DNA of 64,000 nt. Source: Colletotrichum lupini. Lineage: Eukaryota > Ascomycota > Sordariomycetes > Glomerellales > Glomerellaceae. This document shows, in pieces, positions 11,945 through 22,006 of this stretch. Position numbers and translations under genes: made by a program. Below the pieces are notes generated by a model. It had not been told where the DNA came from, ran no database searches, and saw only the letters and a list, made by a program, of their open reading frames with translations. How positions within the stretch are numbered: the first letter of the stretch is position 1; each line of letters starts with the position of its first letter. The stretch spans positions 2,418,001 to 2,482,000 of the forward strand of contig NC_064672.1 of NCBI RefSeq assembly GCF_023278565.1. The letters are read 5' to 3'.

Positions 11945-14023
11945 ATGGCCTCCGATGCCGTCAACCACCCAAGTCCCGCCGGCTCCGTGGCTTCATCGGT
12001 GACCCCCGGCCTGAATTACAATAATAATAAGCGTAGTGCTCCGGACCACCCAAGCCCGGCTGGCCCCGGGAATGCCGAAGTTGTCACTCCCGCCGGCGCC
12101 GGCACGTCGCCCGCTTCTCAACCACCCGGCGATTCAAACAAGAAACGCCGTGTCGGTCCTGGCTCCAGGGGCGTCGCCAACCTGACGCCGGAGCAACTGG
12201 CCAAGAAGCGCGCCAACGGTGAGCACAAACTTCTCTCGCTCACCCACCCACTCATCTCATGCCTCACTGCACACATGACTTTCTCGTACTCCGTGACCTT
12301 CACCTTCCGTCCCATTTCCAGCATTCCTTCGAAACTAGTGCTCGCTGTCGTCCTCACCACCCCCTGTTCGCTCACGGCACACCACCCTCGCACACATACA
12401 TCCTTCTCCACAACATTGACTGGCTCCTCCTCCCCCCTTTCCCACCTCGATGACGACACACCCGCTAACCGAAGTTCCCATCGGCCCCGATCAGACAGGG
12501 AAGCCCAGCGAGCCATCCGCGAGCGCACAAAGAACCAGATCGAGAACCTGGAGCGCCGTATCCAGGAGCTGACCTCCCAGCAGCCCTACCAGGAGCTGCA
12601 GGCCGTCCAGAGGGCCAAGGAGGCCGTCGAGGCCGAGAACGCGGACCTGAAGCGCCGTCTGGCCACCTTCATCGCCTCTATCCAGCCTCTCATCTCTGCT
12701 TCTCCACCGAGCCAACGTAAGTTCGTTATGCTCGGGGCAGACGTATCTTTGACTAACACCATATCAAACTCAGCGCCACCGCCGCCGGCAGACCCGCACC
12801 CTGCCGTCTTCCCATCTCCAAGCGGCAGCTACTCTCACGTCCACCAGCACAACGGGCCCATCTCAGCACACAATGCCTCAACGCCCAACAGTGCGGCCTC
12901 CCCGGCCTCCATCGACCCGACCGCCGGCTGGCAAACGACGCCCAACGGCAGCGGTGGTGGAGGAGGAGGAGGTCCTGTCTCGGACCTCTCCCCCCCGAAC
13001 CACATGTACGCCGCGAGCAAGATGCTCGACCAGCAGCGGCAAGGGCTCCGCCACGGCCTCGACCTCGGCCCGGAGCGTCTCGGTCTAGACTTCCTCCTCG
13101 ACCAGAACGCCCGCGTCGGCAAGATCCAGAGCGGCGTCAACGGCGCCCAGGACACGCCGAGCTACAACCACGTGCCCATGAAGCACGACTGGACCGGCGT
13201 CGGCCCCGTCACGCACAGCCGGAGCCCTTCCCTCAGCGGGCCGACCGTCCACACCCCGCGATCACAGGTCGACTATCCTCAGCAGCAGTCGCAAGGACAG
13301 CAACAACAACAACAACAACAACACCAACCGTCATCCTCTGCTCCCCCAGAATCCCGAGCCCTAGGCCACCACACGGCCGAAGTAAAGAACTGCGGCCCAA
13401 CCTGCCCCCTCGACAGCCTCCTCCTCGACTTCCTCCACGAGCGCCGCCAACGCGCCGCGGACGGCCTCTCCACCCACGAGATCATCGGCCCGCGCTACCC
13501 CTCCGTCCTCTCCCTCCTCAACCCGGCCAACAGCAAATACTCCCACCCGCTCTCCAAAGTCTTCACCGACATCCTCGCCACCTTCCCCGACCTCTCGGCC
13601 CTCCCGCAGCGCGTCGCCGTCCTCTACATCATGTTCCTCATCATGCGCTGGCAGATCTCCCCCACCCAAGAAAACTACGACCGCCTGCCCGAGTGGGCGC
13701 GCCCTCGCCCCGCGCAGCTGTTCACCGAGCACCCGGCCTGGATCGACCACGTCCCCTTCCCCGCGATGCGCGACAAGCTGTGCCGCGACTATAACCCGCG
13801 CGAGTACCTCTTTGACAACTTCTTTGTGCCCTTCACCACGACGCTGAGTCTGAACTGGCCGTACGAGGAGACGGATACGCTGCTGCAGGTGCCGGAGTCG
13901 GATGAGGTGCTGATTAATCCCGTCTTTGAGCGGCACCTGCGGAGGCTGGAGAATTGGACGTTGGGCCAGGCTTTTAACCAGACGTTTCCTAAGCTGAGGG
14001 AGACGTATAATTTGAAGGAGTGA
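11945..14023 (+). CDS. bZIP transcription factor with C-terminal DUF3425 domain
   Basis: Nuclear DNA-binding regulator, 581 residues; targets unknown. Exons are 11945..12218, 12495..12716 and 12774..14023; the 276-nt first intron splits the basic region. Residues about 82-105 read QLAKKRAN-DREAQRAIRERTK, an AP-1-like basic region in which the position of the invariant Asn holds Asp92. A leucine zipper follows (NLERRIQEL and later NADLKRRLATF). The middle (about 165-350) is low complexity, rich in Pro, Ser, Gly and Gln, with a CAA-encoded glutamine run near nucleotides 13300-13325. The C-terminal 150 residues hold the DUF3425 fold, with RVAVLYIMFLIMRWQISPT, RLPEWARPRPAQL, HPAWIDHVPFP and YLFDNFFVPF, a pattern common in fungal bZIP regulators. 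The GTGAGC/ACAG and GTAAGT/TCAG splice sites fit the frame. Confidence 0.9.
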   Translation: MASDAVNHPSPAGSVASSVTPGLNYNNNKRSAPDHPSPAGPGNAEVVTPAGAGTSPASQPPGDSNKKRRVGPGSRGVANLTPEQLAKKRANGEHKLLSLTHPLISCLTAHMTFSYSVTFTFRPISSIPSKLVLAVVLTTPCSLTAHHPRTHTSFSTTLTGSSSPLSHLDDDTPANRSSHRPRSDREAQRAIRERTKNQIENLERRIQELTSQQPYQELQAVQRAKEAVEAENADLKRRLATFIASIQPLISASPPSQRKFVMLGADVSLTNTISNSAPPPPADPHPAVFPSPSGSYSHVHQHNGPISAHNASTPNSAASPASIDPTAGWQTTPNGSGGGGGGGPVSDLSPPNHMYAASKMLDQQRQGLRHGLDLGPERLGLDFLLDQNARVGKIQSGVNGAQDTPSYNHVPMKHDWTGVGPVTHSRSPSLSGPTVHTPRSQVDYPQQQSQGQQQQQQQQHQPSSSAPPESRALGHHTAEVKNCGPTCPLDSLLLDFLHERRQRAADGLSTHEIIGPRYPSVLSLLNPANSKYSHPLSKVFTDILATFPDLSALPQRVAVLYIMFLIMRWQISPTQENYDRLPEWARPRPAQLFTEHPAWIDHVPFPAMRDKLCRDYNPREYLFDNFFVPFTTTLSLNWPYEETDTLLQVPESDEVLINPVFERHLRRLENWTLGQAFNQTFPKLRETYNLKE
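13296..13330 (+). repeat. CAG/CAA microsatellite encoding a glutamine tract
   Basis: A run of CAA and CAG codons within exon 3 of the bZIP gene encodes a polyglutamine stretch, probably variable in length between isolates. Confidence 0.8.
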
Positions 14024-15561
14024 GCTGGTGACGGTTTACGGGACCTGAAAACTACATTGTGGTTTATTCTGGTGTAAGTCTATGAGATGATGAGAGATTA
14101 CTTCTCGGTCTTAAGGATTATCTTGCTCAACTCTCTTTGCACTTTTCACTCGGTATATAGGGGTCTTTCAAGGCTTTTTAAGGGAAAGGAGGGAAAATAG
14201 TTTCATTTCCGTGGCGTTCACGTGAGGTATATATCACCAACACGGCGTAGCTTTTTGGCACCAAGCAAAGGCAGTCATCATGAGTCAAGCCATATTGCTT
14301 GGCTTACCTTTTCTATCTCACCAGGGAATTAGGTTAAGGAAGGGGGGGCTTTTCGAGGTTCAGACTGCGGCGTATGGGAGGTGGATTGGAAAAATTAACA
14401 CGGCATTCTTATCTTCCACATGTACACAGTTGCTCAATCTATGGGAGACGTTCATCAATCGTAGCTCTTGTTACCTTTCTTCGTGTTGATATTGTGTTCG
14501 TACCCCAAGACCTTTCGGGTATGACTCCCGTAGTGGCTGACATTCATGATATGACAGAAGGCTTCTGGTATGGATCCTAGTCGAATTCAGGGGGGTGGTG
14601 GTGTTGTTTCCGTGGGCTGTCGCTCGACGAGGTTTCACTTCTTCTCTTCTCATGCCTCAATAGACGCCGTCCTTCACTGAACAATCGAGGCCGAGGGGTA
14701 TAGGGGGTCGGTCTCGCTTGCGGCTATTTCTTTCCCACCGGTCTTTCGTCTTCTACATTGCTGTTTCTTTATGCCGCAATATCGCGGGGCCGTGTCTTGT
14801 TGTTCTTTTCAGAGGCAGTTATACTGATATCACATACAATACAGCTTGAGACACACAGACCAAGAGCGAACTTGGACTCATTACAGGCCGGTAAATCAAA
14901 CATCCAGAACTCAGGTACTAATCGTCATACTAATCGTCCATCTGTTCTTGAGAAGAAGAAGGCGATTCAACAATGAGGACCCTATGCAACTGAAGCCGAA
15001 ATGCAACAAAACACCATCAACTTTCCACCAATGCCATCGACAAGCACATATATTAGAGCACATACATCGAAACCACACATCTTCACAGTAGTAAAGCTTA
15101 TCTTCCTCCCAAGATATCCATAGCTTTGTGTATGATTAGTGAATCATGCCTAGGAGATCGTCTTATGGAAGCGGATCCCTGCTCTCATAGAGGTCAACTG
15201 GTGCGGAATCACACACGGTCCATACTAAGAACCCCCTTTATTCACAATCCGTATAGAGGCTGCAGACCTCCACGAGTAACCCTTTTCTCTGCTCCCAAAG
15301 CACTTCCTCCTTGAATCTTTCCCTGAGTAATTCCATGACTGTCAAAAACTCTTTGTGGACTAAGAGACCCTTTCAACCATCTTCTCTTCCTACGCAACAA
15401 AAACACCAACAAAGAAGGGTCATCACCCTCTCCTAGGTAAGTCTCCCACCAGCTCGAAATCCCCATCCCCCGACCTCTCCCCTCTCGACAGACAAGAGAC
15501 CAACAAACAAAACATACAGACTATTCTAACCATCTCCAAAAACTCCAGAGCAAAACCAACC
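14024..15561. other. Intergenic: bZIP 3' region and leader of the next gene
   Basis: No protein-coding gene is supported. A possible intron in the 5' leader of the following gene runs from GTAAGT at 15437 to an AG at 15519, but the branch site is weak. Otherwise nothing recognised. Confidence 0.55.
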
Positions 15562-16524
15562 ATGGCAGAAGAACCTACAATCGTCCTAGAGACACACATC
15601 TACTCGAACCCAGCAACCCTCTCCTTCTCGCCAGGCTGGACCAGGAGCTTCCACCTCCGCCTCTCCCCCTCAACAGCCACGAAAACCCAACTCCTCTCCC
15701 TCGTCCGCGCCTCCACCGCCCGCCTAGGCCGCGCAGACCCCATCGTCGAGGCGCAAATCACGCTCTACTGGACCTCCCGCACCGGCCGCGTCGTGTCAAT
15801 CCCTGGCGACGGCGGCGGCGGCGGCAGCATGGCCACGGTCACGATGCCCGTGTGGCAGCAGCAGCCTCCTCCCCACCTAATGACCTTCAACATCGGATTC
15901 CCCGCGCTCGTCCAGCCTCCCCAGCCGCTGCCCCAGCCGCTGCTGCCGCCGACGATGATGGATCCGCCGATGCCCATGGCCATGACATACTCCAGCGGCG
16001 TAAACTACCTCCACCCCTACGGCAACCCTGCTGCGCAGCAGCAGCAGCCTATAATTCTTCCCCCACAGCAGCCTGCGTTCCCGGCCATCGTCCCCGCAGG
16101 ACAGCAGACTTGGATCATGGGAGGCGGTCCGCCCCAGCTCAGTTTCGTCAACGTCAATGTTCCCACTTGTGGACCTGGTGCTTGTGGTGGTGGTGGTGGT
16201 AAACCCGTAGTCTCAGACGTCATAAGAGAAGCCCGGCTCGACACAATCGCCGAGGGTGCGCTGGGCGGGATGCTGGAGTGGGTTTGTGGACCTACGGGGC
16301 TCAAGTTGATTGTCGTGGTTGACGTCGATGGGGGGGACGTTGTGCCTGTTGTTGTTTCTGCTGCTCCTGTTTCTGCTGCGGCTGTGGCTGCGACTGCGGC
16401 TGTCGCCGAGACTCCTCCTACTTCTGTGGCGGCTTCTCCTTCTTCTTCCCCTGCGATTACTACACCCGTAGCTTCAGCCTCGCCTGACCCTGCTACTTCT
16501 CCTCCTCCTCCGGCGACTTCCTAA
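15562..16524 (+). CDS. Hypothetical low-complexity Pro/Gln/Gly/Ala-rich protein
   Basis: Not recognised. A single-exon frame of 320 residues begins at an ATG in good context (CAACCATGG). Residues 1-70 look folded: alternating polar and hydrophobic residues (IVLETHIYSNPATLSFSPGW, QITLYWTS). The middle is Pro/Gln-rich with several PQ and QQQQ runs and a Gly run. A second ordered-looking part at about 215-260 contains SDVIREARLDTIAEGALGGMLEW and LKLIVVVDVDGG. The last 55 residues are an Ala/Val/Ser/Pro tail. There is no signal peptide or clear membrane span. It could be a fast-evolving lineage-specific gene; a transcription-related role is only a guess from composition. Confidence 0.65.
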   Translation: MAEEPTIVLETHIYSNPATLSFSPGWTRSFHLRLSPSTATKTQLLSLVRASTARLGRADPIVEAQITLYWTSRTGRVVSIPGDGGGGGSMATVTMPVWQQQPPPHLMTFNIGFPALVQPPQPLPQPLLPPTMMDPPMPMAMTYSSGVNYLHPYGNPAAQQQQPIILPPQQPAFPAIVPAGQQTWIMGGGPPQLSFVNVNVPTCGPGACGGGGGKPVVSDVIREARLDTIAEGALGGMLEWVCGPTGLKLIVVVDVDGGDVVPVVVSAAPVSAAAVAATAAVAETPPTSVAASPSSSPAITTPVASASPDPATSPPPPATS

Positions 16525-17189
16525 GGGTGGGAAACGGGTATCTCGGCTTTTACACACTAGGAAGCGGTCAAAGGGGGGAATGATGATAGGTAACAGCATG
16601 GAAAAAAATGAACTCGTTGCCAAGTATGTAGTAGAATCTCGTGCATGACGAACCCATATTGATCCCCGGAGGAAAGCAAGTGTGATTATCAAAGAAGGTT
16701 TATACCTCAAGTAGCAGAACTCCGAAGGCTACTCCAAAGGTATAGAAAGATCAAGTGAAAAGGTATAACTCAATTGTTCAAAAGTCGGTCAGATTCAGAT
16801 CGTAGCTTGGAAGGGGGAAACAATTAGAAGGTTTCGGAAAGGTATCCGGCGCCGACTCTTCGTCGACATTGACATCTCTCAGTCATGTCGATGTAGGAAG
16901 ATCGGATTCCTGAGCTGGCGAGCAAGCTTCCTTACCAAGGTATACCGTATCCTACATTGCAGGTAATTGGGCTGTACCGTATGGACCAAGCTCGACATGT
17001 TTGTTCTATCGTCGACATGATCGCCCCTGACTTCACCTAAACCATCGGCAATAACGCCCAAAGAGACCATCAACATAACGTGTTCAACAGCTGTTCTGAC
17101 GGCTGCTCTAAAAGAAGTACCACGAAGGCCGTGTCCATGTTAGCCGGTAATCTGGGAGCTCGTTGTCCTATCCAACTCTCCACCTCACT
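16525..17189. other. Intergenic between convergent genes
   Basis: The 3' ends of the 15562 gene and the DCAF4-like gene face each other here. No gene, repeat or RNA recognised. Confidence 0.6.
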
Positions 17190-18966
17190 TCAACACTCAT
17201 CATCAACCCCCAAAGCCCCAACCGAAAACATCTTCAAATTCGGGCCCACGCCCGCAAACAAACTCGCGTGCCGGCGCCCAGGCATCCTCTGAAACTGGCA
17301 ACTCTTCACCGGCGTCCTCGCCTTGACGGTATCCACAGCAGGACACCGCAACCTCCGCCCAGATAGCAGCGAATACATTCCCACCCGCCCATCATCGTGC
17401 GCGGCGGCAACAACGCCCGAGTCGACATCAACATCCCACCCGAAATGCATGTGCGCCTCGTTCCGGAAACCCGGGAACTCCACAACCGGCCTCGTCCCGT
17501 TGGGTCTCGTCTTACGGTACCGGAGATCGAACAGTGCCATCTTGGATCTCGGCCCCGCGGCGAGGAACTGGTGCGGGTTCACGGCGCGCAGGTGAGCCGT
17601 GGCGCCGACGGGGACGTTATCCCACTCGGACCACTTCACGCGCAGGTCAATCAGCCTGACGTCACGGTTGCGGCCGCCGGCGAGGAGGACGTTTGGGTTG
17701 GAGGGGAGGAAGGTCTGGTCGAAGAAGTCGCCTTCCGCTGGGCCCGGGCGAGGGCGCGGCGGGCCGAGCCAGTGGATGCGCTCGTCCGAGGTGAGCTTGA
17801 GGAGGCCGTATGAGGTGCCGATGATGCAGTTTAGGGAGGAGGAAGAGGGCGGCGCGGGCGTTGTTTGGTTTACGACGCCTTCGCGACGGCCTGTGTTGAA
17901 GGAGATGTGGCGGAGGTTGTTTGCTACACGTGGTCTGCGTTAGAAAGAAAGGGGTCAAAGGGGAAGGGAGGCATTACCTCTGTCAAGTAACCAGAGAGGT
18001 CGGTCATCGTTGGGAGCGGATTTAGGGGGGGAAAAGAGGTAGATGTCGCACGTGTTACTTGGCTCGCGGGATGTAACCATTATGCGATGCGAGTGTGGAT
18101 GATAGTTGATGGATGAGATCTGGGGACAACCTATCATCTCGTGACGATGTGACAGTCGGCGTTCAGGACGGCTCGAGGCATCGGTGCTAAAGGATATCCT
18201 GCTTTCATCAGTTCCTGCTCTGAGCCGCACAGATGTGTAGGTAGCTCACCTGTCATTGTCATCCGTAGGGATGTATGATCCTATCAAAGTCTCCTCGTCC
18301 AAAGCTATCAAAGTCAAAACACAAACTCGCAGTCGCAATCTCGGAAGGGCCTCAAACTCACTTGCATACGCAACACCAAGCCCTGTCTTTTCATCATCGC
18401 CGCCAACATAGAAACAGGGGATATTCGGGAAACTCTGCCTCGCAAAGCTGGGCACGAACGGCACCTCGCCCTTGTCGACGAGCCCCCGGGCCCATGCCGC
18501 CGCAGGAACATCCTCGACGCCGAACGCACCATCGACGCGCAGCCTCGCCCTCTCCTCACGACGCACGCCGAGCTCGACGTCCAAGACGCCGCCGATGAGC
18601 GGGGCCCGTAGCGCGGCGGATCGGACAATGTGCCGCTTCAGCCGCTCCCGGCGGGCGGCGACGGCCTCTGCCTCGCGGTGCTGAATCTTCCGGCGCTTGA
18701 CATTGTCGGCGGACCAGGCGGCGGTCTGCGGTGCCGAGGCGCCCTTTTCGATTTTGAAATATTTGCCCTTTTCCTCATCTAGAATGGAATTTTTCCCAAA
18801 TCAGCCGTCGGGTCCATGAAGGGTACGGTTCAAGTGAAAGATAGACTGAGTGCTCAAAGGAAGGTTGAAAGAACTAAGACAGATAGAGTGGTGTAAGACT
18901 TGAGGGGGGCGTGTAAGTAGTACCGTAGTAATACCCGGGGATTTGCATTCGCGGCTGAGGTGCCAT
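17190..18966 (-). CDS. DCAF4-like WD40-repeat protein
   Basis: Probable WD40 adaptor resembling DDB1-CUL4-associated factor 4 (WDR21), which would present substrates to a CRL4 ubiquitin ligase; this role is inferred. Exons on the minus strand are 18924..18966, 18362..18778, 18250..18304, 17978..18198 and 17190..17923, giving 489 residues in continuous frame. The N-terminal IPGYYYDEEKGKYFKIEKG matches the tag that begins DCAF4-type proteins and is the main basis for the call. WD-like blades follow: SSINYHPHSHRIMVTSREP, LNCIIGTSYGLLKLTSDERI, NVLLAGGRNRDVRLIDLRV and a late blade with AHMHFGWDVDVDSGVVAAAHDDGRVGMYSL. The first donor (GTACTA) is weak, and the third exon acceptor has two in-frame choices (18304 or about 16 codons nearer the gene's end). 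Divergent from the ABM gene at 21043. Confidence 0.78.
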
Positions 18967-21042
18967 GATGGTTTTCCGTCCGGGGTTCGGTCCGCCGCGA
19001 TGGCTACGCGGTCTCGGCTCCGAGGCAACAGTAGAAAGCCTGTCTTGGGTAGGTGTCCAACAAGATGAGAGGTCGAGCCTCGAGGTGGTTGGAAAGGCCA
19101 AGAAATCCCAGATATTTGGAAGATGGGCTGTCCCAAAGGGGAAAAGGATAAAGAAGAATTATCGGCACTAGCTCCGTCTCGGACTCAAGATCTAGACAAG
19201 GCTCAAGGCACAGTCGAACTGACTATCCAAGAACACTGTGGACGATGCTCCTGCTTGCGGGATGGTGTGCTTCGTTCGTGGCGGGAGTGGGTGTAAGTGG
19301 TCAATCTGCACGTGTGTTGGGGGGCAGATGTGGATGGTCCGGGGAGGGGGTTGGTTCAGATATGCGGGATGGAATTATGCATGAGAAACATCGGTACGAT
19401 ATCGTATCGTCGTGACGATGACAAAGAGGATTGGATATTGCGAGTTGGTGATGGGCTTGGTTGGTTGTGTGGGTTGTCAAGGGTTGACGATGGCGTCGGT
19501 GGCGCCGAGTATCATTGTGAAGCAGTTCCTTTCCCCGACAGAAAGCAGGCGGAATGGAGGGCGGAAGCAAAAAGAAAAGAAAAAAGATGGAAAAGAGTGG
19601 GGGGTGGGAGGTGTGCGTTTGTCGTCCGGAGCCGGCAGAAGGAACCCACTTTCGCGGTGAATACGCCGTTCCTTCCATCCTCTGAGAGTGGCAGCGTCAG
19701 GTCGTTTGGTGTGTCACACCGCATAATAGAGGCCACTAACCTCGCTGATTCTGCGGTGTAATCACTGAAGCCGCAGTGGACTCGAGGCAAGCTAAGGCGC
19801 TAGATTCGACACCCCACCCTCCCAAATGCCGCCGCCGCCGTGTGCGGGGAGGACCGATTCAATGCTTCAACCACCTCATCCACCACCACTACCTGCTGGT
19901 AAAAGGGCAGAAATTTACAGCGAGATTCGACGCTAAGGTAAGATAGCTTCACCATTACCTTAGGACTTAGGTCGTATATGTCCGCGGCTGATCTGGCCCA
20001 TCAATCGCTAGAATCGTCGGCCGGCGTCAAGCTCCTCGGACACTCCAACACATGCAGCCTGGAAGTACGTGGTTGAGCTTGTAGTCCCCGGCGAAAATAA
20101 CGGCTGAACCGATGACTTGGCAATTCTTGACACCATCCTCTAGTACGCTGAGTCCAATATATTCTATCCAAGGTACCACCACCATTAAAAAAAAAGCTTG
20201 GCCATGATAGTATGCGTGTCGTACGCTGAACTAAGGTACCTGACCTGCCTGCCTCAGACGGCTCCTCCGATTGAGGGGAGAGGAAGCTGCTCGCCTTGTA
20301 GTCCGATATACGGCGTCTTAGCTGGCTCGGGGCCGTGTTAGTTGCTGTGCTCAGCGATGGCAAATGTTTACCAGCAGCGTTCCATGGACTGATGCTATAC
20401 GGGTCCATGCCTTGCCTCTATGTAGACTCTGGCTAGTGAGGTTGAGATACTACCGGCTCGATTCAATCGTGGTATGCTTAGGACTGCCCCATCTCTCTTG
20501 TTAGTCTTTTCACGGTGTCGATTAAGTCTCTCTTCATGCACTGTAACCGTGACCTCTAAATGACATCGCCTTGTATCCAATTGAACCTGAACCTGAACCA
20601 TCGTGAAGTCGCTAACCCCCCTTAACAACGCAAACTGAGCGAATGCCCTTACCTCAACAGCAAGCAATTGGCACAGCTACTTATAGACTAAACCAAGCAT
20701 CCAAATCCAACGTCCACCACACGCTCGACAAAGCTTCGCTATGTACGGATATGTTCAACGATAAGTACGGATCTCCATGCGGTACGAACAGCACCTCTCT
20801 CCACTCAAAAGGCCCCATCAGCTCCAGCTCCAGCCAGCTGCAGCCCGCCCCTCCAAAACCTTGCCCCTCCAACCCCTCACCTCCCAAATCCAGACAGCTA
20901 CTCCCTCCAAGCTCCCTCTCTCTCAACATCCTTCCACGCATCATCACCACACAAACCTCGAAAGCTCCCCTCGAAGAGATTGCCCTCCATAACCCTACCT
21001 CCGACATCACACATACCTACCCACCTCGCCAAGAAGCCCAAC
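18967..21042. other. Intergenic: divergent promoters of DCAF4-like and ABM genes
   Basis: About 2.1 kb with only short unsupported frames on both strands. AAGGTA/TACCTT motifs occur near 19930-19965, 20169 and 20232. The last 250 bp before 21043 are C/T-rich on the plus strand, as expected of a fungal leader. Confidence 0.55.
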
Positions 21043-21508
21043 ATGGTCTACACCCTCACCGTCCACCTCCACGCAAACGACCACCCGGACTCGGTCGAAC
21101 GCATAAAGGCAAAGCTCATCGAGGCCTCGCGCGTCTACTCAAAGGACCGCGAGACCGTCAGCTGGTTCGTCATGCAGGACGTCCACGACCCCAGGTCCTT
21201 TACCATTGTCGAGCGCTTCGAGACGGAATATGTAAGGATCCCCACGCACACACACACACACACACATACACCAACTTGGAAAAGCCTCGCAACGCCAGCA
21301 CTCCCTCCCTCCCTTCACTTTCAGTGTCCTATGCTGGACAGATTCGCTGATCCGTTGTCCTCCCCCCGTGCAGAGCCAAAAGTACCACCTCGAGAACCCT
21401 TACTGGAAGACCTTTGATCCCTATGTTGTGCCATTGCTCGACCGCCCCATGGACCTGAGAAGACACGAGGAGCTGGATACTTCCAAGGACGTTGTCGTGC
21501 CCCAGTAA
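21043..21508 (+). CDS. Small antibiotic-biosynthesis-monooxygenase (ABM) fold protein
   Basis: A 107-residue single-domain protein of the dimeric alpha+beta barrel type. Exons 21043..21231 and 21374..21508 join TEY to SQKYHLENPYW. The pattern fits the ABM family: a first strand YTLTVHLHANDHPDSVERIKAKLIEAS followed by a helix, the central VSWFVMQDVHDPRSFTIVERFE, and then YHLENPYWKTFDPYV, a typical place for the conserved His in this fold. Catalytic function is not proven; such proteins range from monooxygenases to degradation or stress proteins. The 142-nt intron holds a CA dinucleotide run. Convergent with PMA1. No signal peptide, so probably cytosolic. Confidence 0.82.
21244..21270 (+). repeat. 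CA-dinucleotide microsatellite inside an intron
   Basis: About ten CA units lie in the single intron of the ABM-fold gene, shortly after its GTAAGG donor. A likely length-polymorphic marker. Confidence 0.85.
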
Positions 21509-22006
21509 GGTAGACCACGTGACTAGATAATTCAAATTATTGCTCCAACAAAACCACAACCTCTTGATAACAAGTGCCCTGTCACCCATACACGTACATG
21601 TAGATGTATCATTGGAGGATTGGGGCAGCAGACCATGTTGAGGGTAGAGAACACGACGAGGACACTGACACGCCACCAATCTTATTTACTACCATTTACA
21701 CATGCACAAACAATGGGTGGGAAATAGTGTTACTTGATTTAACGATTTGTATTAGGTCTATCAACGCACTAGGGTATACCCCTCCTCTCTCGCTCCAACT
21801 CGATCACAGTAATTACCGATGAAGTTCATCGTACAATTTTAAACATAGAGAAAGATGAATTTCGTGGGCACAAGTCCACGTCTCCTCCGGTCTCAATAGG
21901 GGCCAGATTCAACAGGCCCAGGGAGATCATCCCGCGGAGTCGACGGAGCATTGTAACGGCGCATGTAGCGTCGTAGTCAAGCCCGACTCTGCCAAGAGAT
22001 TCCTCT
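21509..22006. other. Intergenic between convergent ABM and PMA1 genes
   Basis: Holds the two 3' untranslated regions. No gene seen. Confidence 0.65.

Noticed and set aside
20643..21350. 235-codon frame overlapping the ABM gene
   Set aside because: Different frame from the conserved ABM protein, and product is Ser/Pro/His low complexity.
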